Positions 27,583-36,378 of a DNA stretch of 64,000 nt are shown piece after piece. The position numbers and the translations under genes were made by a program. This DNA comes from Caldivirga sp. GTDB taxonomy: Archaea > Thermoproteota > Thermoprotei > Thermoproteales > Thermocladiaceae. Every line of letters begins with the position of its first letter. The first letter of the stretch is position 1. The notes under the pieces are model-generated. The model was given only the letters and a program-made list of their open reading frames with translations. It was not told where the DNA came from and ran no database searches. The DNA lies in contig NZ_JAGDXD010000027.1 in the NCBI RefSeq assembly GCF_023256255.1, positions 54,047 to 118,046 on the forward strand, in the 5' to 3' direction.

Positions 27583-28896
27583 ATGGAGAGTAAGCGTATT
27601 GCTCTTAGGAGGGTGCTTAAATCCATGGAATTGTTCGCATTAGGGTACTCTGACGTATCATCAACCTACTACTTCTCCATGGGTATTATTGCGCTTTACT
27701 CAGGATCATCATTACCAATAGTTATGTTGCTCGGCTCTATACCATTATGGATAGCTGGGTTAACTTACGCTGAACTGGGCAGCGCAATGCCGGAGGCTGG
27801 TGGTGCATACTACTATGTTAGGCAAGAGTTAGGTAGGGTTCCTGGTTTTATAGCTGGCTGGTTGCTTGACTTTGACCAAATCCTCATGATATCGTATGGT
27901 GCAGTCGGCTTCTCAGGTTACTTAAGTGTCTTAGTTGAGGACTTACGCGTGTGGCCACTTAATGCCATTGTGTCACTATTAATGATATGGGTATTGGCTA
28001 TTATTAATATTATTGGCATAAAGCCATCAGCTAGATTCAACCTAGCATTAGTAGCTATTGACTTAACAGGTATATTAACATTAGCAATCCTTGGTGCATA
28101 CTCAATACTCCACCGGATGCATTATGTATCTCCTAGTGTAAGTTTTGCTATACCTGCAATCGGTTTATCCTATGCATTAAGAGGCTATACGGGTATTGAC
28201 GTTATTGCTCAATCAGCCGGTGAGGCGTTGTTGCCTGGACGTAGTGTACCAAGATCCATAGTGGCTATATGTACCTTATCCACTGCTGTTGCATTAATTA
28301 TATCCATAATAACCTCGTATGCTGGTTTAATACCATACATTTCTGAGCACCTTAATGATCCATTAGGTGCATTAGCCGTTGGGTTATTTGGCCACGGGTT
28401 ATTAAGCGCATATATCTCCTTCTCAATAGCTTTAGTTATGCTTCTAAGCGTTAACGCTGGTATTGTGGATTACTCAAGAAGCATCTACAGTATGAGTAAT
28501 GATTCACTGATGCCTAAGCAACTAGCCATTGTTCATCCTAGGTTTAAAACACCATATTTATCCATTATTACAGCATCTTCAGTAGCTTCATTATTCGTGC
28601 TGAGTAATGATGTTGAGCTAATAGCTGGATCATATGGCATAGCATCAGTGATAACATATGCGTTAGCCATTTTAGCACTAATTAGGTTTAAGGCAAGTAA
28701 TGTAGCTGAAGGCTTCTCAACACCAATATTAAGGGTAAGTAACTTGAGGATACCAGTATTAGCATTAGTTGGTTTACCCATATTCGCTATGGCCATTATG
28801 CTGGAAGTCATCTATAAGCCTCAATACGTGTTACCAGTCACCTTATGGCTAATAGTGGGTTTCATAATCCTTCTATCGATGAGGAATTTTAAGTGA
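27583..28896 (+). CDS. APC family amino acid permease
   Basis: Integral membrane transporter of the amino acid-polyamine-organocation superfamily with about 12 helices. The first helix contains ELFALGYSDVSSTYYFSMG, and the stretch AELGSAMPEAGGAYYYVRQ after the second helix is the classic APC signature. The ATG at 27583 (MESKR) lies about 30 bases after the TATA-like CTTAAAAAT; upstream ATGs at 27556 and 27568 would lie on or next to the box. It overlaps the convergent phosphorylase gene by eight bases. Substrate unknown, probably amino acids. Confidence 0.88.
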   Translation: MESKRIALRRVLKSMELFALGYSDVSSTYYFSMGIIALYSGSSLPIVMLLGSIPLWIAGLTYAELGSAMPEAGGAYYYVRQELGRVPGFIAGWLLDFDQILMISYGAVGFSGYLSVLVEDLRVWPLNAIVSLLMIWVLAIINIIGIKPSARFNLALVAIDLTGILTLAILGAYSILHRMHYVSPSVSFAIPAIGLSYALRGYTGIDVIAQSAGEALLPGRSVPRSIVAICTLSTAVALIISIITSYAGLIPYISEHLNDPLGALAVGLFGHGLLSAYISFSIALVMLLSVNAGIVDYSRSIYSMSNDSLMPKQLAIVHPRFKTPYLSIITASSVASLFVLSNDVELIAGSYGIASVITYALAILALIRFKASNVAEGFSTPILRVSNLRIPVLALVGLPIFAMAIMLEVIYKPQYVLPVTLWLIVGFIILLSMRNFK

Positions 28897-29605
28897 TTTC
28901 ACTTAAAGCATCCAAGATTACCGCCCCGACCTTATTAATAATAGGTTCAAGTTCATTAGCCTCTAGAAATCTGCCAAACCTGCCCTCAGTTAAATTATTG
29001 GTAATTACTAAAACGGCACCAGTCTTAATTCCCCTTATTAAACCCAGTAGGAACAACACAGCGCACTCCATCTCGACTCCAAGTATCCCCCTTGAACCAA
29101 GTACCCTAGGTAAATCCTCCTCAGCGTAGAAAGCATCACTACTGTAGATTGGGCCAATCATGAAGCTTAACCTTGAGTTCATGAACTTACTTACTAATTT
29201 AAGTAGGACCTCATGATTAGGCACAGCTGGATATACTATACTGCCTCCTAGGTACTGTGCATATATGCCACCTACATTATAGCCTGCACCACTTGGTATT
29301 AACACTGCGCCAGGCTCAATATCACTGCGCAATGCTGCAGCAGTACCAAGCCTCACTATTACCCTAGCCCCCATGTTAACTAACTCCTCCACTACTATTG
29401 CTGCTGAAGGCGCCCCTATGCCATGTGTTGCCACCGTGATTTTAACACCATTGTATGATCCAGTGTAGGTCAAGAACCCCCTATTCTCATTAATGATCCT
29501 TGAATCCTTAAGCATGTTGGCTAATTGCCTAGCCCTAGCTGGATCACCAACTACTATAACCCTTTCAGCTACGTCACCTTTACTAACCTTTAAGTGTATT
29601 GGCAT
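28889..29605 (-). CDS. Nucleoside phosphorylase (PNP/UDP family), probably uridine phosphorylase
   Basis: Cleaves a nucleoside with phosphate to base and ribose 1-phosphate. GDPARA and THGIGAPS form the phosphate site, and GVEMECAVLF is the ribose-binding motif. Overall it resembles the hexameric crenarchaeal MTA/purine phosphorylases. The position that holds a base-contacting Asp in purine enzymes (SDNL) reads TNNL here. The loss of that Asp favours uridine or a similar base. This specificity call is inference. Confidence 0.85.
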   Translation of the reverse strand: MPIHLKVSKGDVAERVIVVGDPARARQLANMLKDSRIINENRGFLTYTGSYNGVKITVATHGIGAPSAAIVVEELVNMGARVIVRLGTAAALRSDIEPGAVLIPSGAGYNVGGIYAQYLGGSIVYPAVPNHEVLLKLVSKFMNSRLSFMIGPIYSSDAFYAEEDLPRVLGSRGILGVEMECAVLFLLGLIRGIKTGAVLVITNNLTEGRFGRFLEANELEPIINKVGAVILDALSEIT

Positions 29606-29653
29606 TAAGCCATTGGGAAGGCGTGTTTAATAAGTGTTAATACCTTATTTGAC

Positions 29654-29833
29654 TTACTTCTTAATTAACTGAGATCCGTCAATTGGGCATTTACCGAATA
29701 GCTTCCTTTCAGCGCATACTACGCAGAATAATGTCCCACAACGTGGGCATACGTAGTAGTCATCATACATCCTTATCTTAGCGCCACATCTACGGCATCT
29801 ACCTATTACTAGTGTTTTAGGTATGGCGGCCAT
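29654..29833 (-). CDS. Small zinc-ribbon protein
   Basis: A protein of about 59 residues with two CxxC pairs, CRRCG and CPRCG, and two more cysteines in CVVCA and GKCPIDG, so it can bind one or two zinc ions. The minus-strand TATA-like region GCTTATTAAG/CATTTAAGG lies about 25 bases upstream. An ATG one codon earlier at 29836 is equally possible. No catalytic part is present; a role in nucleic acid or protein binding is likely. Confidence 0.7.
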   Translation of the reverse strand: MAAIPKTLVIGRCRRCGAKIRMYDDYYVCPRCGTLFCVVCAERKLFGKCPIDGSQLIKK

Positions 29834-29881
29834 CATTGGGTTAACCTTAAATGCTTAATAAGCTTTGCTCAGTGACGTTAA

Positions 29882-31015
29882 ATGCGGTTAGCATTAACGT
29901 TACCATGCGATTCACCCATGGAGCCAATATCATACACTACACCAATCCCCTACGTAATTATTGGTGGGTTACGGATTATTGAACATTGGTTAATTAGGCT
30001 AATTAATGAAGCCACAGTGGCGCTTAATGTTGAGCAGATTCATGTTCACAGAAATAAGCTATTGATTAGTGAACTAGGGGTTCCATTCAATATCGAATAC
30101 TCTAGTAATGCTGACGCTTACGTTAACCCATGCATAATCCCATACACTAGCAATGTTAAAATGGTGGTTAGGCATATTAACAATAATGAATCAGTTGCAT
30201 GCGGTGATCATTACTTAATTAAGGTTAGGAATAGTGAGGAAACAATCAATGACTGCAGTATTGAGTTCATTAAGGGACCATGGGACATAATTAAGCATAA
30301 TAATACCCTACTTAGTGAAACAATCAAGATATTAGCAGGAATCATTAGTTTAAGGGATGATGTAATGCTATATGAGTCTGAAGCCTCAGGGGATGTTAAA
30401 TTCAACACAAGTGGGGGTCCAGTGCTTGTGGTTAAGAGTAGTATTAATGCACCGGTATACATTAAGGGCCCAGCATTAATAGGGCCAGGTACAGTCCTAT
30501 CCCCCTTCACCTACATCAGGGAGGGCACCGTAGCCTACATGGAGGATAAGTTGTCTGGAGAAATTAAGAACACTGTAATTGACTGTTGCACTTTTAAGGA
30601 GCATTACGGTTACTTAGGCGACTCCTACGTGGGTAAGTGGGTTAACTTCGGTGCCGGTACAACAGTCTCAAATCTCAAGAATACGTTAAGCACCGTTAAA
30701 TTCATGGGTATTAATACAGGTATGGTTAAACTAGGCCCAATCATAGGTGACTGGGTTAAGACTGGTATTAACACAGGGATAATGACAGGTAAGGCAATTG
30801 GCTCAGGCTCCCATGTCTATGGGCTAGTGACCATAGATACACCCCCCTTCACTATATATAATGGTGAGCTAATAGCCTTCAATAGGGAGAAGGTTCATGA
30901 AGTCATACTAAGGACTACTCATAGTAGCGAAGAGGCTGAGTACGCATTGAGGATCTATGACTTAACATTAAGCCTAAGGAGTAACGTTAAGGTAGGTGAA
31001 TACAAGCTACCATAA
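29882..31015 (+). CDS. GlmU-like sugar-phosphate nucleotidyltransferase, left-handed beta-helix type
   Basis: The C-terminal half is a hexapeptide-repeat left-handed beta-helix (GPALIGPGTVLSPFTYIREG, later KWVNFGAGTTVSNLKN), as in GlmU-type acetyltransferases. The N-terminal half has no obvious nucleotidyltransferase signature G-x-G-T-R-M, so the nucleotidyl function may be weak or lost. The organisation resembles the alternative GlmU family TIGR03991. It may take part in UDP-GlcNAc or other nucleotide-sugar supply. Start ATG at 29882. Confidence 0.7.
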   Translation: MRLALTLPCDSPMEPISYTTPIPYVIIGGLRIIEHWLIRLINEATVALNVEQIHVHRNKLLISELGVPFNIEYSSNADAYVNPCIIPYTSNVKMVVRHINNNESVACGDHYLIKVRNSEETINDCSIEFIKGPWDIIKHNNTLLSETIKILAGIISLRDDVMLYESEASGDVKFNTSGGPVLVVKSSINAPVYIKGPALIGPGTVLSPFTYIREGTVAYMEDKLSGEIKNTVIDCCTFKEHYGYLGDSYVGKWVNFGAGTTVSNLKNTLSTVKFMGINTGMVKLGPIIGDWVKTGINTGIMTGKAIGSGSHVYGLVTIDTPPFTIYNGELIAFNREKVHEVILRTTHSSEEAEYALRIYDLTLSLRSNVKVGEYKLP

Positions 31016-31228
31016 TGATTAGTATGGGTTTAAAATCAAAATGCAGGTGTAAGGATTAATTAATGCTTATTACCAAGTCTAAAGGTCTCATATTGATTTC
31101 ATCATAAATGGTTAAACGTGGAATACGATAGCATACTATGTACCATATAGGTATGGTCTTTTCACCACTATGGAGTTTAATACCGTCTTATTACAATGTA
31201 CCTAAAACCTCACTATTCATGGCGAGTG

Positions 31229-31241
31229 GGTTAAATTTTTA
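31229..31241 (+). promoter_or_regulatory. TATA-like element before the omega-RNA-like region
   Basis: GGTTAAATTTTTA lies about 26 bases before the start of the G/C-rich block at 31261, the usual distance in this window. Confidence 0.45.
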
Positions 31242-31260
31242 GTGGGGTGTTAGACTTTGG

Positions 31261-31411
31261 GGGCCGTAGAGGCTTTGGCTTACGGGTGTTAACCCGCATA
31301 TGGGGGTTGGGAGCCAGCTCAACAGCCTGCAGAACCCCACCCAATACCCTTAGTACGGGCTAAGGGCAAGGTGAGGCAATGAAGCAGGAAACCCATAGAA
31401 AAGGATGGGGT
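31261..31411 (+). ncRNA. Omega-RNA (reRNA)-like structured RNA without tnpB
   Basis: A G/C-rich block of about 150 bases in an A/T-rich setting, with stable stems: CGGGT/ACCCG at 31283-31296, GGGGTT (31303-31308) with AACCCC (31333-31338), and inside it GAGC/GCTC at 31311-31320. It ends with GTGAGGCAATGAAGCAGG, the conserved 3' part of RNAs that guide TnpB nucleases. In intact elements this RNA overlaps the end of tnpB. Here it has its own TATA-like element and no nuclease gene nearby. Guide function in trans is possible but not shown. Confidence 0.55.
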
Positions 31412-31424
31412 AGTCACTTTTCAG

Positions 31425-31790
31425 TTATGTCTTTATAATATCTTTAGCTAAATTAATAATACGTTTAATGTATTCTACATTCTCCTTAATATGCCTTGGC
31501 TTTAGTCTTGCCTCATGGAAACCTTCAACGTGTAGGAACCAAGCACGACCCCACCATAACCTAACTTCCTTAAGGTTTAGCTTCATGCTTATTGAGTCAA
31601 CGGCATCAAATAACAGTACCGTAGTCCACCTACCCTGAATCTCAGCATTCTTAGCCTCATCTAGATTTAAGGATACTGCAATTGCATTAATGGCTTCCTC
31701 GGCAGCCTTATACAACTTTTCACTGGCTTGAATAGGATCCTTATCTACTAGGTCCTCGCCTTCCCTGAGAAAATTCTCAGCAAGCTGCAA
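31425..31790 (-). CDS. PaREP1/HEPN family protein, N-terminus without a clear start
   Basis: PaREP1 proteins are helical HEPN-like proteins expanded in Thermoproteales; function unknown, possibly toxin-antitoxin related. The core QASEKLYKAAEEAINAIA is diagnostic. The only start codon in frame is a TTG at 31790, but the frame stays open to about 31910 and still reads like the family (LPESLINETLRRGIDLVDLL, then LNLDPSERSKAH). No ATG, GTG or TTG exists in that upstream part before a stop. Either the gene lost its start or a rare start is used. It borders the IS605-type remnant. Confidence 0.65.
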   Translation of the reverse strand: MQLAENFLREGEDLVDKDPIQASEKLYKAAEEAINAIAVSLNLDEAKNAEIQGRWTTVLLFDAVDSISMKLNLKEVRLWWGRAWFLHVEGFHEARLKPRHIKENVEYIKRIINLAKDIIKT

Positions 31791-32073
31791 GTGTGCCTTA
31801 GAGCGTTCACTAGGATCAAGGTTTAGAGCTCTTGATAATAAGTCAACTAAATCAATACCCCTCCTTAATGTCTCATTAATGAGACTTTCAGGTAAAGCCG
31901 CAGGATAATATTAATTCCTAGTTATTAAGGCTTCCTCTAATAAAGGGGAAAAACCCACTGTAGCCTCCTTAGTTAGGTGTCACTTGTATTAACATATTCA
32001 ATAATTTAAGAAACATGCAGTTCAATAATCCCTAGTAGGAATTCTTAAAAAGACTAATTCAACCACTAGCTAT

Positions 32074-32904
32074 ATGGATAGCCTAAGGCTTGAGGTTAAG
32101 ATAAGGTCAGTTCCCAAGGATCCTAGGAACATGGTTATTTTAGCCTGCCCAGAGCCTAGCCTAGCCTCAGTGGTTGCTACTGAGTACCTTATAGATACAT
32201 TAAAGATGACTGAGATTGGGGCAATTAGGATTAGGGGAATTGAGCCAGCAGTCACAGTAATAGATGGCGTAGCTAAGTTACCGTATAGGCTATTCTACTC
32301 TCAGGAGAATGGACTCATAGTTGTTAGGCAACACATACCAATTCCAATACCCATATATAGGGAATTCATAGATAAGGTCATATCATGGGCTGAGGAGAAT
32401 GGTGTAAGTAAGGCAGTTTGCCTATCCACAATGCCATCATTAGGATCAAGTGAAAGTGAGAACGTATACTTCGTTACTGATGAATTAACAGTAAGTAGCC
32501 TAAGCAATGCAGGCTTTATTCCACTTAAGGAAACTGTTGTAGTTGGTGTTGAGGCAGAATTCCTTGATGCAGTGTTATCTAGGGGTACTATGAGCGGTAT
32601 ATTACTTTTAGCTGAATCACGACTATTAACATCAATAAATAACTTAGTTAAGAGCGGTAAATTAGCGTCATACAGGGATGTCACATACATTCTTAATCAA
32701 ACAATAGGCAAGTTTGGGCCTGATGTAACAGCCGCAGTGAAGTTAATTAGAGCTATTTCAAAGCTGATAAATACTGAGATTAAAACTGATAAACTTGAGG
32801 AGCATGCATCCAAGTACTCCTTCCTAGTGGAGAAGAGTATTGAGGAGTGGGCTAGGAGCCTAACCACCGAAGAAGGTAAGACAACCCCACCATTAGTTTT
32901 ATGA
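32074..32904 (+). CDS. PAC2 family protein (proteasome assembly chaperone-like)
   Basis: Archaeal member of the PAC2/COG2047 family, ATP-grasp-adjacent in some genomes and related to eukaryotic proteasome assembly chaperones. The N-terminal VILACPEPSLASVVATEYLI and the central VCLSTMPSLGSSESENVYFV match the Rossmann-like fold. The C-terminal 80 residues are helical. A TATA-like TTCTTAAAAAGA lies about 27 bases before the ATG. The role in archaea is not established. Confidence 0.78.
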   Translation: MDSLRLEVKIRSVPKDPRNMVILACPEPSLASVVATEYLIDTLKMTEIGAIRIRGIEPAVTVIDGVAKLPYRLFYSQENGLIVVRQHIPIPIPIYREFIDKVISWAEENGVSKAVCLSTMPSLGSSESENVYFVTDELTVSSLSNAGFIPLKETVVVGVEAEFLDAVLSRGTMSGILLLAESRLLTSINNLVKSGKLASYRDVTYILNQTIGKFGPDVTAAVKLIRAISKLINTEIKTDKLEEHASKYSFLVEKSIEEWARSLTTEEGKTTPPLVL

Positions 32905-33063
32905 ATTAGGAATAGAATGGTATCATTAATCATGAATACCAGGATAAACACTTCATGAATGCTCTAGTGGTGAACTCTTTTGAGGATATCGCTGAGAATC
33001 ACTATTGATCACGTTATGAAAGTATTAACAAACTAATGCCTTGGGTGAAATAGTGGAATAAGA

Positions 33064-33888
33064 TTATATTGAGTCGAAGTTCACTCTCTCAAATGTAACT
33101 CTCTTAACAATATCTAGTGTTCCCAGGTATGTTAAATCCGTTAAATAAATCTCGATCTTATCCGGTATTCTCCATGGTTCAACGTACCTAAGTATAGTTC
33201 TGGGAGCATCAAACACTGTTGTTAGGGTTGATGCTACATCAACACCAATGGTTAAGTGATTAGCCGTTGGCAGTACAATAATGTTTAATTCTCCGCCCTC
33301 AATCTCTTTGCCGTACAGTCTCTTACCGAGTTCACCTTTATCAACCCTAATTTTCAGTATTGCTGGTCTCTTCGTTACGAAACCATGCTCATCTTGAATA
33401 ACCACAGCTGGGTGAGTATGACCCATCACCATAACTTCAGCCTTCTCGAAGTCCTCAAGATTAGGCTTTGAGTTACCATGCATGAGTAGTGCCTTCTTAC
33501 CATTAACATTAGCCATAAAGCCCCTTGAATCGTAGAATTTAACATTACTTAACCCAATCCTACTAACCACCTGCTCTAACCCACCATCATGATTACCAGC
33601 CACTAACACAACCTCCTCGAAACTTTTCGATAAGTTCTCTATAAATGACTTAACCTCATTAATTGACTCAATGGGGTAAGGTAACTCATGCTTAACGTCC
33701 CCAAGAATCATAATCCTACTAGACCCCTCCTCCTCAGCCCAGGAAACAATATTACTCACTATCCTACTTGTCTGAGTAGGTACCCTAACCCCCTTCTCCT
33801 GGAGTTCAAACTCCATACCCACATGCGTATCCGCCAATATTAACCATTTATCACCATTAACAATCGCGCTAATACCTCTCTTATCCAC
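33064..33888 (-). CDS. Metallophosphoesterase (COG1407 type)
   Basis: Calcineurin-like phosphoesterase with two metals. The motifs are in order: LADTHVG near residue 18, LGDVKHE, AGNHDGG, LMHGNS and MGHTHP. Archaeal COG1407 proteins are sometimes adjacent to Lhr-like helicases and may act on nucleic acids or nucleotides. The start is a GTG, with a TATA-like AAATTAAACC upstream on the minus strand. The substrate is unknown. Confidence 0.85.
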   Translation of the reverse strand: MDKRGISAIVNGDKWLILADTHVGMEFELQEKGVRVPTQTSRIVSNIVSWAEEEGSSRIMILGDVKHELPYPIESINEVKSFIENLSKSFEEVVLVAGNHDGGLEQVVSRIGLSNVKFYDSRGFMANVNGKKALLMHGNSKPNLEDFEKAEVMVMGHTHPAVVIQDEHGFVTKRPAILKIRVDKGELGKRLYGKEIEGGELNIIVLPTANHLTIGVDVASTLTTVFDAPRTILRYVEPWRIPDKIEIYLTDLTYLGTLDIVKRVTFERVNFDSI

Positions 33889-33967
33889 AAGTCTAACTTG
33901 AATGTAGTGGTTTAATTTATCTTTCCCGCTTAACCACGGTTGCAGCTCATTATTTAATACTCAATTC

Positions 33968-35077
33968 TCACTCAATCCACTTATTATTATGTATCTTATC
34001 TAAGAGGTACTCATGCAGGAACTTTAATCCATGCGTTGATAAAGCCTCAATCTCAACCTTCTTCTTAGTCCTCAGGAATAAGTCTATTTCCCTCCTCCAT
34101 TCATGACTCTGGAACCATGGGTATTTCCTAAGCTCCTGGGCTCTCTTAACATCCCTATCCGTAGCCTTTATGACGTAGTTATCACTAATCTTATACTTAC
34201 TTATATCACTGGCGGTTACCCCAATGAACTTAGCATCAGGTGTTGCTAACCTTTCATTCTCATAACTCAACTTTATTGAACCACTCCTGTAGACGCTGTA
34301 AATGTACCACCCGTATGGATCTCCATCAGTGAAGACGTACACTGGTAGGCCATAATCCTCACTAAGCCTTCTAACGAATCTCCTAGTTGCCCTATCCGGC
34401 ATACCCTTAGCAGTCACTAGTATACATTTCTCACTGCTCCAGTAACCCTCCCTATTAAGCCTTTGAAATATTGCATCCTTCTCAACCACTAGAACGTACT
34501 TAGCATCCATCCTGACTATTTCTAATTCATCCGGATTTGGGGGTAGGCTTAGGGCTGTATCACCCATTTTTGTTGCATCTATCTCAAAACCCTTTGACCT
34601 AACCACAATAGGTCCAACGATCTTACCCTTAACATCAGCTGATACACCCATCTCCTCCCTAAGCACACCTGTGGCTACTTCAATATCCTCTATTACGGAA
34701 TTGGACTCCGACTGTTCATCCCACGTGTTCTCCCTGAATGACTTACCTAACTTAGGTTCACTAAGTTCCATTGTGTGCTTACCATTATAGTACAGGTCCC
34801 TTATTGTTGGGTAAACATTCTCCTTAATTGACTGAATAATTAACTTAAGCATCAGCGTCGTCTGCATGAAACGCTTAGCCTCATTCAAGTCCAGGAATCT
34901 TCTCTCAATAGCCTTAGGACCCAGTATAAGTATTTTCTTCCTTTCATCCCATATTATATTAGTTAGAGTCCTGGCTGGTATACGCATCACCGGCTCATCA
35001 CCCTTAATAATGTAATCAACTATTGACCTACCCCAATCCTCAAGAACCTTAAGCGCCTCCCCCCTATCCTTAACCAT
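33968..35077 (-). CDS. top6A: DNA topoisomerase VI subunit A
   Basis: Cleaves both DNA strands with a tyrosine and relaxes or decatenates DNA together with Top6B; related to Spo11. The winged-helix CAP domain carries TIRDLYYNGKHT with the tandem tyrosines 96 and 97, one of which is catalytic. The Toprim domain has VVEKDAIFQ and TDGDPYG. Length is normal. The Top6B gene is not in the window. The HIT gene is divergent. Confidence 0.94.
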   Translation of the reverse strand: MVKDRGEALKVLEDWGRSIVDYIIKGDEPVMRIPARTLTNIIWDERKKILILGPKAIERRFLDLNEAKRFMQTTLMLKLIIQSIKENVYPTIRDLYYNGKHTMELSEPKLGKSFRENTWDEQSESNSVIEDIEVATGVLREEMGVSADVKGKIVGPIVVRSKGFEIDATKMGDTALSLPPNPDELEIVRMDAKYVLVVEKDAIFQRLNREGYWSSEKCILVTAKGMPDRATRRFVRRLSEDYGLPVYVFTDGDPYGWYIYSVYRSGSIKLSYENERLATPDAKFIGVTASDISKYKISDNYVIKATDRDVKRAQELRKYPWFQSHEWRREIDLFLRTKKKVEIEALSTHGLKFLHEYLLDKIHNNKWIE

Positions 35078-35168
35078 ATCAACTCCCCATATACACAGCC
35101 GTTATTAAACCCACCGCTAAGCATTAATCAGCATAACACTTAAAATTAAGAAGTGGAAGGCAAGCATA

Positions 35169-35693
35169 ATGGCATTATACACGCCGTGGAGGATGGACTA
35201 CATAACTGGAGCTATTGATAATAAGGAGTCCGGATGCTTCATGTGCAGGGCTGTTAAAAGTAATGATGAGTTAGTTGTCTATAGGGGTGACTACTGTATA
35301 GTAATAATGAATAAATACCCATACAACAGAGGCCACTTGCTAATAGCCCCTAAGAGGCATGTGCCAGGTATAGTGGATTTAACCGATGAGGAGTTAATGG
35401 AATGCGCAATGTTGATTAAGGCATCCACCTGCGCGTTAACTGAATTACTCAAACCAGTAGACTTCAACATTGGTGTTAACGTGGGTAGAATAGCTGGGGC
35501 TGGTTACGAGGAGCATGTTCACTTCCACATAGTTCCTAGATGGAATGGAGACGTGAACAGTGTCCCCATTAAGTATACTCTTGATGCAGTTATTAATGAT
35601 ATTAAAGGATTAATACCCGAGTTAAGTAAACTAATCAGAAGGTGCATGAGTAATGATGGTAACAGCCCAGAGGTTCATACCAATAAGAGTTAA
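35169..35693 (+). CDS. HIT family hydrolase
   Basis: Nucleotide hydrolase or transferase of the histidine triad group. The triad is HVHFHIVPRW. The N-terminal WRMDYI, then CFMC at residues 23-26, recalls Ap4A phosphorylase-like proteins, and the two cysteines could hold zinc as in other HIT proteins. A TATA-like CACTTAAAATT is about 27 bases upstream. It overlaps the next gene by 41 bases. Confidence 0.88.
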   Translation: MALYTPWRMDYITGAIDNKESGCFMCRAVKSNDELVVYRGDYCIVIMNKYPYNRGHLLIAPKRHVPGIVDLTDEELMECAMLIKASTCALTELLKPVDFNIGVNVGRIAGAGYEEHVHFHIVPRWNGDVNSVPIKYTLDAVINDIKGLIPELSKLIRRCMSNDGNSPEVHTNKS

Positions 35694-35895
35694 CGTTGGC
35701 CCAGTCTCAATGGGCACTGGGATTAACCTAGATGAATTCCTAAGGCGTGTAAACACTGCAATTAATGAAATTGGTAAGGAATTAACAACTAAGGGTGATG
35801 TTAAGTCAATGGGCTTCACCATGACTCAAATCACGATAAGCAACATTGATGGTCTCCTAATAGTAGGTTGGGCATACTTAACCAGTGACACTTAA
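35653..35895 (+). CDS. Small conserved-looking hypothetical protein
   Basis: An 80-residue protein, read in another frame from the HIT gene and overlapping its end. It has an alternating hydrophobic pattern and ends with ITISNIDGLLIVGWAYL. It looks like a small alpha/beta domain with a VNVGPVSMGTGINLDEFLRR helix start. Family not recognised. The overlap suggests an operon with the HIT protein. Confidence 0.6.
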   Translation: MMVTAQRFIPIRVNVGPVSMGTGINLDEFLRRVNTAINEIGKELTTKGDVKSMGFTMTQITISNIDGLLIVGWAYLTSDT

Positions 35896-35980
35896 TCTTA
35901 AGGAATCCATTAAAGTGAGGAAGTAAGGAGCCATAGTAATGTAACTTGAGAAGTATTAATAATGCTAATGAGAATAAGGG

Positions 35981-35989
35981 ATTTAAAAC
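35981..35989 (+). promoter_or_regulatory. TATA-like element before the broken nucleotidyltransferase
   Basis: ATTTAAAAC is centred 23-25 bases before a GTG at 36008. This marks where the original gene started, upstream of the frame break. Confidence 0.45.
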
Positions 35990-36007
35990 CTCCAGGGACT
36001 AAATACT

Positions 36008-36378
36008 GTGGCACTTTTAATTAACCTAAGAAGTGATTGGTGGATAAGCCTCTATGAGTTTCTAGAATTCTCCGTTCTGAACTTGGTGATTCACTGCTCA
36101 TGATTATTGGATCACAGGATGGGGAACCCATAATTAATGACACTAATACCTTAGTAATCGTTCGTAGTATTAATGATAATGTTAAGTTAAGCGTCGCTAA
36201 GGCGGCACTAGGTATAAATGATAAGTTCAAGAGCGTAATAAGCTACATGATAGTGGAGGAGGGGATAATGACGTCATACCTAAGTTTAGGGAAGTCAGAT
36301 AAGCTAATTAAGGAAGTATTTCTCGGCGAGAAGAGCCTTGGAGAAGCTTATGGAGAGGATGCATATGAGTATACCTAG
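36008..36378 (+). pseudogene. Frameshifted MNT-type nucleotidyltransferase-like gene
   Basis: From the GTG at 36008 one frame reads MALLINLRSDWWISLYEFLE and stops at 36103. A second frame, open from 36058, continues as ILRSELGDSLLMIIGSQDGE and then DTNTLVIVR to 36378. Joined, the two read like a small nucleotidyltransferase with helix, strand and a GS motif followed by a D-x-N in place of the catalytic D-x-D. A one-base deletion between about 36058 and 36075 explains the break. A shorter live protein from the ATG at 36100 (92 residues) is also possible. Confidence 0.5.

Larger units (their letters stand above)
31142..31417 (+). mobile_element. Decayed IS200/IS605-type element without transposase genes
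   Basis: The stretch between the GlmU-like gene and PaREP1 has two marks of an IS200/IS605 element. At the left there is a small hairpin ACCATA-TAGG-TATGGT at 31142-31157. At the right, AATGAAGCAGGAAACCC followed by an imperfect hairpin (31391-31411) and TAGTCAC is the typical 3' end of tnpB-carrying elements. No tnpA or tnpB coding frame is left. The exact borders are uncertain. A short frame ending at 31363 could be a remnant of the TnpB C-terminus. Confidence 0.5.

Noticed and set aside
31261..31411. SRP RNA or RNase P RNA
   Set aside because: The SRP helix 8 and the conserved RNase P core segments are absent, while the 3' part matches IS605-type ends.
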